DNA of 64,000 bases from Isoptericola halotolerans (GTDB lineage Bacteria > Actinomycetota > Actinomycetes > Actinomycetales > Cellulomonadaceae). The stretch is from positions 1-64,000 of the forward strand of contig NZ_PVTX01000006.1 in assembly GCF_003003075.1 (NCBI RefSeq). Direction: 5' to 3'. Positions 50,867 through 58,807 of the stretch are shown piece after piece. A program made the position numbers and the translations under genes. The notes under the pieces are model-generated. The model was not told where the DNA came from. It did not search any database and worked only from the letters and a program-made list of their open reading frames with translations. How positions within the stretch are numbered: the first letter of the stretch is position 1; every line of letters starts with the position of its first letter.

Positions 50867-51910
50867 GTGCATGACGAGATCACCGAGGTGGCCCGGCACC
50901 GGCAGGTCCGTGGAGGCTCCCGACTCGCGGGCGTCGCGTCCGACCTGGCGCGCCCCGTCGACGTCGTCGGCTCGACGATGCCCGTGGGGCAGCTCGAGGT
51001 GATGTTCCGCAACCCTGACGTGAGCTGCGTCGTGGTCTCCGACGACGAGTCCGGCCGGGCGGGGATCGTCATGCGGTCCGGGCTCACGGCCGCGCTGACG
51101 GGGCGGCTCGGCTACGGGCGCGCCGTCCTCGAGCGCAAGCCGACGTCCGCGGTCACCGACTGGTCGCCGATGGTGGTGCACCCGCAGGACCCGGTGTCCT
51201 CCGTGGCGACGCGCGCGATGGAACGCACGGACGCCCACCGCTACGACGACGTGCTGGTGGCCGCCGACCGGTGGCTCAGCGCCGGGACGGCCGACCTGAT
51301 GCGCGCGCTCGTCGCCGCGCTGGCCGAGCGGTCCACGCACGACCCGCAGACCCGGTTGCCCACGCGGGCCGCCACCTGGCACTCGTTGGCGCGCCGTTGC
51401 GAGCTGGTGCAGGGCTCCCGGACCCGGGTCGTGCTGGTGCTGCTGGACGTGCACGGCATGTCCACGCTCAACGCCCGCCACGGCTACACGACGGGCGACA
51501 CGGTGCTCGTCGAGCTCGCGAGCCGCCTCGTCGGCGGGCTGCCGCGCGGTTGCGAGGCCGGGCGGGTCGACGGCGACCGGTTCGCCGTGCTCGCGACGCT
51601 GCCGCCGATGGACGACATCCAGGCCGCCGCGTCCGCCGACCACCTGCGCCGCCACGTGCTCGCCAACCTGGCCGAGCCGACTGGCGCCGTCGACGTCCTG
51701 GTGTGGCCGGAGCTGCGCTCGTCGGTCGTCTGGTCGGTGACGGGCGCCGCCGTCGCGGAGGAGCTCGTCCGCGAGGCCGAGTCCCGGCTCGCCCGGTCTC
51801 CGGGAGCGGCACCGGTCCCGGAGCCCTCCCGCCGCCCGGTGCCCGACGAGCAGCCGCCCGGCCCGGCGCCAGTCGGCGACGCCGTGCTCCCGCTGCGCCG
51901 GGTCGGTTGA
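50867..51910 (+). CDS. CBS-pair protein with degenerate GGDEF domain
   Basis: A 347-residue cytoplasmic protein. Residues 20-125 form a tandem CBS-like domain (PVGQLEVMFRNPDVSCVVVS, MVVHPQDPVSSVATRAMERT). Residues 150-290 form a GGDEF fold: DPQTRLPTRAATWHSL, VLVLLDVHGMSTLNARHGYT and, at the active site, GRVDGDRFAVLA. The signature is DGDRF instead of GGDEF, so diguanylate cyclase activity is doubtful; it may bind GTP or c-di-GMP as a sensor. GTG at 50867 follows AAGGTGG and marks where GC-rich third positions begin; upstream in-frame GTG codons at 50780 and 50789 are less likely. Confidence 0.8.
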   Translation: MHDEITEVARHRQVRGGSRLAGVASDLARPVDVVGSTMPVGQLEVMFRNPDVSCVVVSDDESGRAGIVMRSGLTAALTGRLGYGRAVLERKPTSAVTDWSPMVVHPQDPVSSVATRAMERTDAHRYDDVLVAADRWLSAGTADLMRALVAALAERSTHDPQTRLPTRAATWHSLARRCELVQGSRTRVVLVLLDVHGMSTLNARHGYTTGDTVLVELASRLVGGLPRGCEAGRVDGDRFAVLATLPPMDDIQAAASADHLRRHVLANLAEPTGAVDVLVWPELRSSVVWSVTGAAVAEELVREAESRLARSPGAAPVPEPSRRPVPDEQPPGPAPVGDAVLPLRRVG

Positions 51911-51957
51911 CGGGGAGGCGGAGCGGGGCATCGACCTTCCGCCCGGAATGCGCGAGG

Positions 51958-53712
51958 ATGGAGCCCGTGCGTGTACGGAACGCCCGATTCGTCCTTCCTG
52001 TTGTCTGCGTGGCCGCGTTCGTCGCGGGCTGCGGCCCCGACGACCCATCTCCCGACCCTGCTGACGGCCCGGCCGTGCAGACGGTGGTCTCCCCGCCGCC
52101 GGCCCACACCCTGCTGCTCGGCGCCGAGGACCCCGCCGAGCTCGCGCTGACCACCAGTCAGCAGATCTACGACCGCTCCCCGGTGGCGGTCGTCGCCGAC
52201 GGCGGCACACCGGACGGCGGTGCGCCGAAGGGCGGCGAGGCGTCCGACGACGGCGCCTCCGACGGTGCCTCCGACGGTGCCTCCGACGGTGGCGCAGCGG
52301 TGCGGGCGGCGCAGGCCTCGGCCGCCGAGACGCTCGGTGCTCCCGCCCTGGTGGTCGGCGGTGCGGTCTCCGCCCACGGCGTGGCCGACGAGCTGGACCG
52401 GCTGGGGGTGCAGGTCGCCGTGGTCGTGAGCCCGGAGTCGCCCGGCGCGGGCATGGCGGAGGGTGCGGGAGGCGCCGGAGAGCGCGTCGATGGAGACGAC
52501 GCGGAGAGCGATTCGTGGTCCGACGACGGCGCCGCGGTGCCCGACGCGTTGAGCGGGGCCGAGCAGGCCGCCGCGACGGCGGGTGCCGACGTCGTGCACC
52601 TGCGGGTCAGCGCACTGCCGGACACCGGCGACGAGGAGCCGGGGGCGCTGAGCGCGGCCGAGGCGGCGAGCCTGCAGGACGACGTGGACGCTGTGCTCGC
52701 GAGCGACCCGTCGTCGCCCGCGCCGCAGGACCCGGCCGAGGTGCGGCTGCGGGAGGTGCTGGCGCTGACGGACCCGCAGCCCGGCCAGGAGGCGGCGATC
52801 GCTACCTTGCGCGCCGCCGGGGCCGTCGACCACGAGGTGCCCGGGGGCGACATCGCGGCCTCGCCGGAGTCGATCGCGGAGATCGATCTGGCGCAGGCGC
52901 TCGCCGTGGTGGGTGTGGGTCCGACGTTCGGGGACGCCGCCGACTTCGCGTGGCGGGTCGAGGCGGCCGAGCGGGGAGACCTGCTGCCCACGGGGACGCA
53001 GCAGCTGCTCCCGGCGCGCTACGTGACCACGGAGGCCGAGGCGTGGGAGGAGCCGGACGACGTGACGGCACGGGCCGCCGTCGCGGCCGAGGCGTACGCG
53101 GGGCTGGGCGACGGACCGGTGGTGCCGACCGTCGTCGTGCAGGCCGGTGCGGCGCAGGGGCGTCCTGCGGAGGAACGCGTCGCCGAGCTCGCACCCTTGG
53201 TCGCCGCGGCGCGGGAGGCGGGCCAGTACGTGGTGCTCGACGTCGCCGCGGGCGACTCGGCGCTGCTGGACGAGGTGAAGCCGCTGGAGGAGCTGCTCGC
53301 ACGCCCGGGGGTCGGGGTGGCGCTGCACCCGGAGGACCGGGTCTCCGACGGCGTGCTGCCGCCGCAGCAGGTGTCGGTGGACGAGGTCGAGGCCGTCATC
53401 ACCTATATTGAAGGGGTGGTTACTAATCACGGTCTACCCCCGACGACGGTGGTCGTGCACCAGACGCGACCCGAGTCCGTGGTCGGCCGTGAACGCCTCG
53501 CCGACGTGGCCGCCGCCACGGACGCGGTCGAGATCGTCCTCGCCGCGGACCGTACCGGCGGGCCGACCACGGGCGAATGGGTGTGGAACCGCGTGTCCGA
53601 CGACGTCCCCGACGGGGTGCACACCGGCTGGGCGGGACCGACCTACCTTCCCGACCAGGCGGCCGACCTCGTCCCCACGGACCCGGCGCCGCTGTTCGTC
53701 GCCGGGCCCTGA
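51958..53712 (+). CDS. Lipoprotein with cell-wall-binding-repeat-2-like domain, unknown function
   Basis: A 584-residue exported protein. The signal VLPVVCVAAFVAGCGPDD has a lipobox Cys near residue 22. The first domain (residues 45-160) resembles CWB2 repeats (VAVVADGG, then GAPALVVGGAVSAHGVADEL and LGVQVAVVV). It contains a run of DGAS units encoded by 12-bp tandem repeats near 52256-52291. The second part is a conserved hypothetical domain of actinobacterial surface proteins (VVPTVVVQAGAAQGRP, GVGVALHPEDR, TTVVVHQTRPESVV). The codons at 53404-53436 are unusually AT-rich. ATG at 51958 follows GCGAGG. It precedes the GH20 gene by 14 nt, so the two may be co-transcribed. Confidence 0.75.
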   Translation: MEPVRVRNARFVLPVVCVAAFVAGCGPDDPSPDPADGPAVQTVVSPPPAHTLLLGAEDPAELALTTSQQIYDRSPVAVVADGGTPDGGAPKGGEASDDGASDGASDGASDGGAAVRAAQASAAETLGAPALVVGGAVSAHGVADELDRLGVQVAVVVSPESPGAGMAEGAGGAGERVDGDDAESDSWSDDGAAVPDALSGAEQAAATAGADVVHLRVSALPDTGDEEPGALSAAEAASLQDDVDAVLASDPSSPAPQDPAEVRLREVLALTDPQPGQEAAIATLRAAGAVDHEVPGGDIAASPESIAEIDLAQALAVVGVGPTFGDAADFAWRVEAAERGDLLPTGTQQLLPARYVTTEAEAWEEPDDVTARAAVAAEAYAGLGDGPVVPTVVVQAGAAQGRPAEERVAELAPLVAAAREAGQYVVLDVAAGDSALLDEVKPLEELLARPGVGVALHPEDRVSDGVLPPQQVSVDEVEAVITYIEGVVTNHGLPPTTVVVHQTRPESVVGRERLADVAAATDAVEIVLAADRTGGPTTGEWVWNRVSDDVPDGVHTGWAGPTYLPDQAADLVPTDPAPLFVAGP

Positions 53713-53726
53713 CCAGGAGAACCCGC

Positions 53727-55172
53727 ATGCTTCCCCTCATCCCGTGGCCCACCGAGGTCACGCAGCCCGCCGCACCCGCCCTCGAGCTGGCGGCCGTGCG
53801 CATCGACGCGCCCGACGCGGCGCTGGCCGAGCTCGTCGCCGAACAGTTCGCGGCCGCGGGCGTCCCCGTCGCCGAGACGGACGCCGTGCCGTTCACGCTG
53901 CGCCTCGACGCGGCGGCCGGTCCGGAGGGCTCGGACAGCCCCGAGCGCTACACGCTGCAGGTGGGGGGCGGCGCGATCAGCGCCACCGCCGCCGAGCCGG
54001 TGGGCCTGCTGCACGCCGCGCGCAGCCTGCGCCAGCTCGTGGTGCGCGCCGCCGACGGCGCCCCGGCCGGGACGCACCCGACCGTCCCCGCCGTCGTCGT
54101 CCACGACGCTCCCCGCTTCCGCTGGCGCGGGCTGAGCTTCGACGTCGTGCGCCACTGGTTCGGTCCCGACGACATCCGCGCCGTGATCGACCTCGTGGCC
54201 GCGTTCAAGTTCCGCGTGCTGCACCTGCACCTCACGGACGACCAGGGCTGGCGCATCGAGATCCCGTCACGCCCCGAGCTGGAGAAGGCGTCCGACAACC
54301 AGGTGGGCGGCGGCTCGGCCGGCTACCTGACCGTCGGGGACTACCGGGACCTGCAGGCGTACGCCGCGGCGCGTCACGTGACGATCGTGCCGGAGTTCGA
54401 CATGCCCGGGCACGTGAACGCCGCCACGCACGTCTACGGCGGGCTGACCAGCGACGGCGTCGCCACCGACGCCTACGACGGCATCGAGGTCGGCTTCTCG
54501 CGGCTCTGGTTCGACAACCCCGCCACCGAGCCGTTCGTGCGCGACGTCGTCGGCGACCTCGCGCGCATGACCGACGGCGCGTGGGTGCACGTGGGCGGCG
54601 ACGAGGTGCTCACCATGGAGCGCGACGAGTTCGCGCGGTTCGTGGACCTGGCGCAGCGCATCGTGCGCGAGCACGGCAAGACGCCGATCTTCTGGCAGGA
54701 GGGCGCGCGCGGCCCCGTGGAGCCCGGCACGCTGCTGCAGTACTGGGAGCCGAAGGGCGAGGACCTCGACCGCTTCGTGGCGGCGGCGCAGGCCGGCGCC
54801 CGGTTCATCATGTCGCCCGGCGACCACGCCTACCTCGACATGAAGTACACCGCCGAGCACCCGCTGGGCCTGCAGTGGGCGGGCTTCGTGGAGCTGCGGG
54901 ACTCCTACGAGTGGGAGCCCACGGAGGTGATCGCCGGTCTGCCCGCCGAGGCCGTGGAGGGTGTCTCCGCCGCGGTGTGGACCGAGACGCTGACCACCCG
55001 CGACGAGCTGTTCTCCATGCTGCTCCCGCGGCTCGGTGCCGTGGCCGAGGTGGCCTGGACCGCCGGGGACGCCAAGGACTTCGACGGGTTCACGAGGCGG
55101 ACGGCGGCGCAGGCGCCGGCGTGGCGTTCGGCCGGGTGGGCGTACCACCCGACGCCGCAGGTGGCCTGGTAG
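53727..55172 (+). CDS. Beta-N-acetylhexosaminidase, glycoside hydrolase family 20
   Basis: A 481-residue GH20 enzyme. A GH20b-like N-terminal domain of about 125 residues precedes the barrel. FRWRGLSFDVVRHWFGPDDI, VLHLHLTDDQGWRIEIPSRP and IVPEFDMPGHVNAA are the characteristic strands. The catalytic Asp-Glu pair is in WVHVGGDEVLTM. It removes terminal GlcNAc or GalNAc, for example from chitin oligosaccharides or muropeptides. There is no signal peptide, which suggests turnover of imported amino sugars. ATG at 53727 has AGGAG 7 nt upstream. Its stop is 3 nt from that of the convergent mannosyltransferase gene. Confidence 0.93.
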   Translation: MLPLIPWPTEVTQPAAPALELAAVRIDAPDAALAELVAEQFAAAGVPVAETDAVPFTLRLDAAAGPEGSDSPERYTLQVGGGAISATAAEPVGLLHAARSLRQLVVRAADGAPAGTHPTVPAVVVHDAPRFRWRGLSFDVVRHWFGPDDIRAVIDLVAAFKFRVLHLHLTDDQGWRIEIPSRPELEKASDNQVGGGSAGYLTVGDYRDLQAYAAARHVTIVPEFDMPGHVNAATHVYGGLTSDGVATDAYDGIEVGFSRLWFDNPATEPFVRDVVGDLARMTDGAWVHVGGDEVLTMERDEFARFVDLAQRIVREHGKTPIFWQEGARGPVEPGTLLQYWEPKGEDLDRFVAAAQAGARFIMSPGDHAYLDMKYTAEHPLGLQWAGFVELRDSYEWEPTEVIAGLPAEAVEGVSAAVWTETLTTRDELFSMLLPRLGAVAEVAWTAGDAKDFDGFTRRTAAQAPAWRSAGWAYHPTPQVAW

Positions 55173-55175
55173 CCC

Positions 55176-57170
55176 TCAGATCCAGTTCTGGAAGCGGATG
55201 ATCTCGCGCCAGTAGTCGTACGGCACCTGCATTGCCGACCAGAACGGGTAGAACGCCACCGACACCGCCGTGATCGCCAGCAGCACGCCGGCGATCACGG
55301 CGACGGTGCCGCCGCGTCCGGCCCGGCGCCCGGTGCGCTCCAGGGCCACCACCATCGGGTACAGCAGGGTGAGGATCACCCAGGGCGTGAACACGATCGA
55401 GTAGAACGCGAAGATGGTCCGCTCCGTGTACAGGAACCAGGGCAGCCAGCCCGCGACCGTGCCGGACAGGACGGCGATCGCGCGCCAGTCCCGCAGCCAG
55501 ATGCCGAGCACGATCGTCACGACGATCGCGATCGCCGCGAGGAACCACAGCAGGGGGTTGCCGAGCGCCGTCACGGCGACGGCGCACGCGCCGCCGTCGG
55601 GCGGGCAGCCGTTCTCGCCGGCGGCGGAGCGCTCCCAGAAGAACGACGTGGGCCGCCACTGCACGATCCAGCCCAGCGGGTGCGCCGCGTAGGCGTGCTC
55701 CGAGTCGAGACCCGTGTGGAAGCCGAACACCTGCTGGTGGTAGTGCCAGAAGCTCGCCCACCAGTCCGGCACCCACGAGGCCGTCTGGCCCGGGTTGTCC
55801 GCGGCCCAGGTGCGGTCGTAGGCGGGCGTGGGCGAGCCGACGCTGGCGAACCACCTCCACCACGAGGCCACGTACGTGACCAGGGCGACCGGCACGATCT
55901 GGACGAAGGCGTAGGGGGCGTCGAGGAGCAGCGACTTTGCGGCCCCGCCGCGCAGGCCCGCGCGGTGCCGTGCGGTCATGTCCCACAGCACGGTCAGCAG
56001 TCCGAACACCGCGACGAACCACAGCCCGGACCACTTGACCCCGCAGGCCAGGCCGAGCGAGACACCCGCTGCCAGCCGCCACCACCGCACGCCCAGCCAG
56101 GCCGGCGGCCACCCGGCGACCGGGCCGCCCGCCGAGGAGATCGCCGCCACCCGGGCGGCCAGCCGCCGTCGGGCCTGCTCCCGGTCGAGGAGCAGGCAAC
56201 CGAAGGCCACCAGCACCCAGAACATGAGGAACTGGTCCAGCAGCGCGGTGCGCGAGTGCACGATCGCCTGGCCGTCGATCGCCAGCAGGAACCCGGCCGC
56301 GAGCCCCATCACGGTGCTGGAGAACAGCCGGCGCGCGATCCGGGCCAGCAGCAGCACGGCGAGGATGCCGACGACGGCGCTCGCCAGGCGCCACGCGAAC
56401 GGGTCGGTCGGTCCGCCCCCGGCCTCCATGCCGAGCCAGATCATCCACTTGCCCACCGGCGGATGGACGACGTACGCGGCCTGGTCGAGGTAGGTGTCGA
56501 CGTCGCCCGCCTCGAACGCCGGGTTGGGGTCGTCGGGCCACTGCCTCTCGGCGCCCTCCTTGCCGAGGGTGTAGGCGTCCTTGACGTAGTAGGTCTCGTC
56601 GAACACGAGCGTGCCGGGCCTGCCGAGCTCCCACAGCCGGGTGGCGGCCGCGACCAGCGTCACGAGCACGGCGCCGATCCACCCCCACGCACGGGCCTGC
56701 CACGTGGCGCCCAGCGCCAGCCGGCGCTCGCCCAGCAGCCGCACCAGCAGCGTCTGCTCCGTGACGACGGGGCCGTCCGGCGGGGTCGTGGTGCCGTCCT
56801 CGGACGGGTCGTCCGTGCCCGACGGCGCCGGCCCGGCCGGGCCGACCGCACCGGCAGCGCTCCCACCCGCCGTGGGGGTGCCGCCGTCCTCGGCGGTCCG
56901 TGTCGCGGTCGTCGCCCCGGTCGGCGTCCCGGTCGTCGCCCCGGTCGCTGTCGTGGTCTGTGCCCGCTGTGCGCCGTTCCGCCCGACGCTCGGCACGGCG
57001 CCCGTGACGGCTCGGATCGCGCCCGTCACGAGGGGGATGCCGCGGGTGTCCGTGCGGTGGCCGTGGATGTCGCGCCGGGAAGGGTACTGGCGGGGCGCGG
57101 ACGGCGAGTCGATCTCCGGGTTCTCACCGGTGGCGGGAGCGTCGGCATCGGGGGCGGTCACCTCGGCCAC
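55176..57170 (-). CDS. Protein O-mannosyltransferase (PMT family)
   Basis: A 664-residue polytopic GT39 enzyme that transfers mannose from polyprenyl-phosphate-mannose to Ser/Thr of exported proteins. About 150 disordered, Thr/Gly/Ala-rich cytoplasmic residues precede the first helix. The catalytic acidic pair is in LVFDETYYVKDAYTLGKEGA, and the second extracytoplasmic motif is YVVHPPVGKWMIWLGMEA. About ten membrane helices follow, and the protein ends DYWREIIRFQNWI. The homologue in mycobacteria also lies beside the RsmI-type gene. The start is GTG at 57170, 39 bp from the divergent rsmI start. Confidence 0.92.
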   Translation of the reverse strand: MAEVTAPDADAPATGENPEIDSPSAPRQYPSRRDIHGHRTDTRGIPLVTGAIRAVTGAVPSVGRNGAQRAQTTTATGATTGTPTGATTATRTAEDGGTPTAGGSAAGAVGPAGPAPSGTDDPSEDGTTTPPDGPVVTEQTLLVRLLGERRLALGATWQARAWGWIGAVLVTLVAAATRLWELGRPGTLVFDETYYVKDAYTLGKEGAERQWPDDPNPAFEAGDVDTYLDQAAYVVHPPVGKWMIWLGMEAGGGPTDPFAWRLASAVVGILAVLLLARIARRLFSSTVMGLAAGFLLAIDGQAIVHSRTALLDQFLMFWVLVAFGCLLLDREQARRRLAARVAAISSAGGPVAGWPPAWLGVRWWRLAAGVSLGLACGVKWSGLWFVAVFGLLTVLWDMTARHRAGLRGGAAKSLLLDAPYAFVQIVPVALVTYVASWWRWFASVGSPTPAYDRTWAADNPGQTASWVPDWWASFWHYHQQVFGFHTGLDSEHAYAAHPLGWIVQWRPTSFFWERSAAGENGCPPDGGACAVAVTALGNPLLWFLAAIAIVVTIVLGIWLRDWRAIAVLSGTVAGWLPWFLYTERTIFAFYSIVFTPWVILTLLYPMVVALERTGRRAGRGGTVAVIAGVLLAITAVSVAFYPFWSAMQVPYDYWREIIRFQNWI

Positions 57171-57209
57171 TTTAGAGGGTCATGACGTCGGCGTGGGACA
57201 GTTGGCCAC

Positions 57210-58082
57210 ATGAGTCGTGACGCCGAGGCCGGGTCCGTCGTGCTGGCCGCCACCCCCATCGGCAACGTCGAGGACGCCTCCCCCCGGCTGGTGCGTCTGC
57301 TGCAGGAGGCCGACGTCGTGGCCGCGGAGGACACCCGTCGCCTGCACGGGCTGGCCGGCCGGCTCGGGATCAAGGTCGGTGGCCGCGTCGTGTCGTACCA
57401 CGAGCACAACGAGCGCGACCGGGCCGACGACCTGCTGGACGTGGTCGACGACGGCGGGACCGTCGTCGTCGTCACGGACGCCGGGATGCCGGCCGTCTCC
57501 GACCCGGGGTTCCGGCTCGTCGAGCGCGCCGTCGAGCGCGGGCTGGCGGTGACGGCAGCGCCGGGGGCCTCGGCCGTGCTCACGGCGCTCGCGCTGTCCG
57601 GGCTGCCGACCGACCGCTTCACGTTCGACGGGTTCGTGCCCCGCAAGGCGGGGGACCGGAGCCGGTTCCTCGGCGCGCTCGCGGCCGAGCCGCGCACCAT
57701 GGTCTTCTTCGAGGCGCCGCACCGCGTCGTCGAGACGCTGGCCGCGATGGCGGACGCCCTCGGCGCCGACCGGCCCGCCGCCGTCTGCCGGGAGCTGACG
57801 AAGACGTTCGAGGAGGTGCTGCGCGGCACCCTCGGCGAGCTCGCGGCGCTCGCGGGCGAGCGCGCCGAGACCGGTGCCGGTCTGCGCGGCGAGATCTGCG
57901 TCGTCGTCGGCGGGGCGCCGGCCGCCGAGGCCCCGCGCGTGGAGGACCTGGTGCCCGAGGTCATGGACCGGGTGGCCGCCGGCGAACGGCTCAAGGCCGT
58001 GGTGGCCGAGGTCGCGACCGCGGCCGGCGTCCCCAAGCGGGACCTCTACGCCGCCGCCCTCGCCGCCCGCCCGCCGAGGTAG
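57210..58082 (+). CDS. rsmI: 16S rRNA 2'-O-ribose C1402 methyltransferase
   Basis: A 290-residue RsmI (YraL family of tetrapyrrole-methylase fold). The N-terminal [71 protein letters not shown] and [20 protein letters not shown] motifs are all typical. It uses S-adenosylmethionine to methylate the ribose of C1402 in the decoding centre. The protein ends RPPR, where CCG AGG TAG is the first unit of the family B repeat, so the stop codon comes from the repeat. Confidence 0.96.
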   Translation: MSRDAEAGSVVLAATPIGNVEDASPRLVRLLQEADVVAAEDTRRLHGLAGRLGIKVGGRVVSYHEHNERDRADDLLDVVDDGGTVVVVTDAGMPAVSDPGFRLVERAVERGLAVTAAPGASAVLTALALSGLPTDRFTFDGFVPRKAGDRSRFLGALAAEPRTMVFFEAPHRVVETLAAMADALGADRPAAVCRELTKTFEEVLRGTLGELAALAGERAETGAGLRGEICVVVGGAPAAEAPRVEDLVPEVMDRVAAGERLKAVVAEVATAAGVPKRDLYAAALAARPPR

Positions 58083-58133
58083 CACCCCTCCCGCCGAGGT
58101 AGTGCTACCTCGGCCGAGGTAGCACTACCTCGG
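58074..58133. repeat. 20-bp-phased CCGAGGTAG array, family B locus 2
   Basis: CCGAGGTAG begins at 58074, 58094 and 58114, exactly 20 bp apart. The second and third units are the palindromes CCGAGGTAGTGCTACCTCGG and CCGAGGTAGCACTACCTCGG. The first supplies the stop codon of rsmI and the last, read on the minus strand, the stop codon of the isochorismatase-family gene. Confidence 0.92.
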
Positions 58134-58715
58134 CGCGAGCGGGTCGCCGCCGGACGAGGCGAGCTCGACCCCGGCGGCCGCCATCTCCGTGCGGGCCTGT
58201 TCGCCGAGCTCCGGCGAGACCGGTGCCGTGAGGTCGGTGAGCACGCGCGTGGCGAACCCGAGGCCCGCCGCGTCCAGCGCCGTGTGCTTGACGCAGTGGG
58301 ACTCCGCGAGCCCCACGACGTCCACGGCGTCGACGCCGGCCTGGTGCAGCACGTCGACGAGCCGGCGCCCCTCGTCGTCGGCCCCGTCGAAGCCGGAGTA
58401 CCCGTGGTCGTACTGACCCTTCTTCACGGCGACGTCGGCGGCCAGGTCGGCGAGCGCCGGGTGGAGCCGGGCGTTCGGCGAGCCCGCGACGCCGTGCACC
58501 GGCCACGAGGTGACGAAGTCCGGTCGGTCGCTGAAGTGCTCGCCCGGGTCGACGTGCCAGTCCTGGGTGGTGACGACGAGCCCGTACCGGTCGCGGTGCG
58601 TGCCGGCGTACGTGGCGACGTCGGCCGCGACCTGGTTGCCGCCCTCCACACCGAGCTCGCCGCCCTCGCAGAAGGTCGGCTGGACGTCCACGACGATCAG
58701 TGCGCGAGTGCTCAT
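58125..58715 (-). CDS. pncA: Nicotinamidase/isochorismatase family hydrolase (PncA-like)
   Basis: A 196-residue cysteine hydrolase. The catalytic triad is the Asp in [11 protein letters not shown], the Lys in [10 protein letters not shown] and the Cys in [15 protein letters not shown]. The metal site [10 protein letters not shown] marks nicotinamidases rather than plain isochorismatases. It would deamidate nicotinamide to nicotinate for NAD salvage. ATG at 58715 is chosen over an earlier ATG at 58724. The C-terminus LAPR ends in CCG AGG TAG from the repeat array shared with rsmI. Confidence 0.88.
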   Translation of the reverse strand: MSTRALIVVDVQPTFCEGGELGVEGGNQVAADVATYAGTHRDRYGLVVTTQDWHVDPGEHFSDRPDFVTSWPVHGVAGSPNARLHPALADLAADVAVKKGQYDHGYSGFDGADDEGRRLVDVLHQAGVDAVDVVGLAESHCVKHTALDAAGLGFATRVLTDLTAPVSPELGEQARTEMAAAGVELASSGGDPLAPR

Positions 58716-58794
58716 GCTTCCCACTGTGCCACCACCGCCGGGATCAGGGCAGGCCGCACCCTGGACGCCCCGGCCGGCCTCCGGCGTCGACCAT

Positions 58795-58800
58795 TAGGAT
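58795..58800 (+). promoter_or_regulatory. -10 box for leaderless metG transcript
   Basis: TAGGAT ends 7 nt before the metG ATG at 58808; there is no ribosome binding site. Confidence 0.6.
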
Positions 58801-58807
58801 TCGGGGC

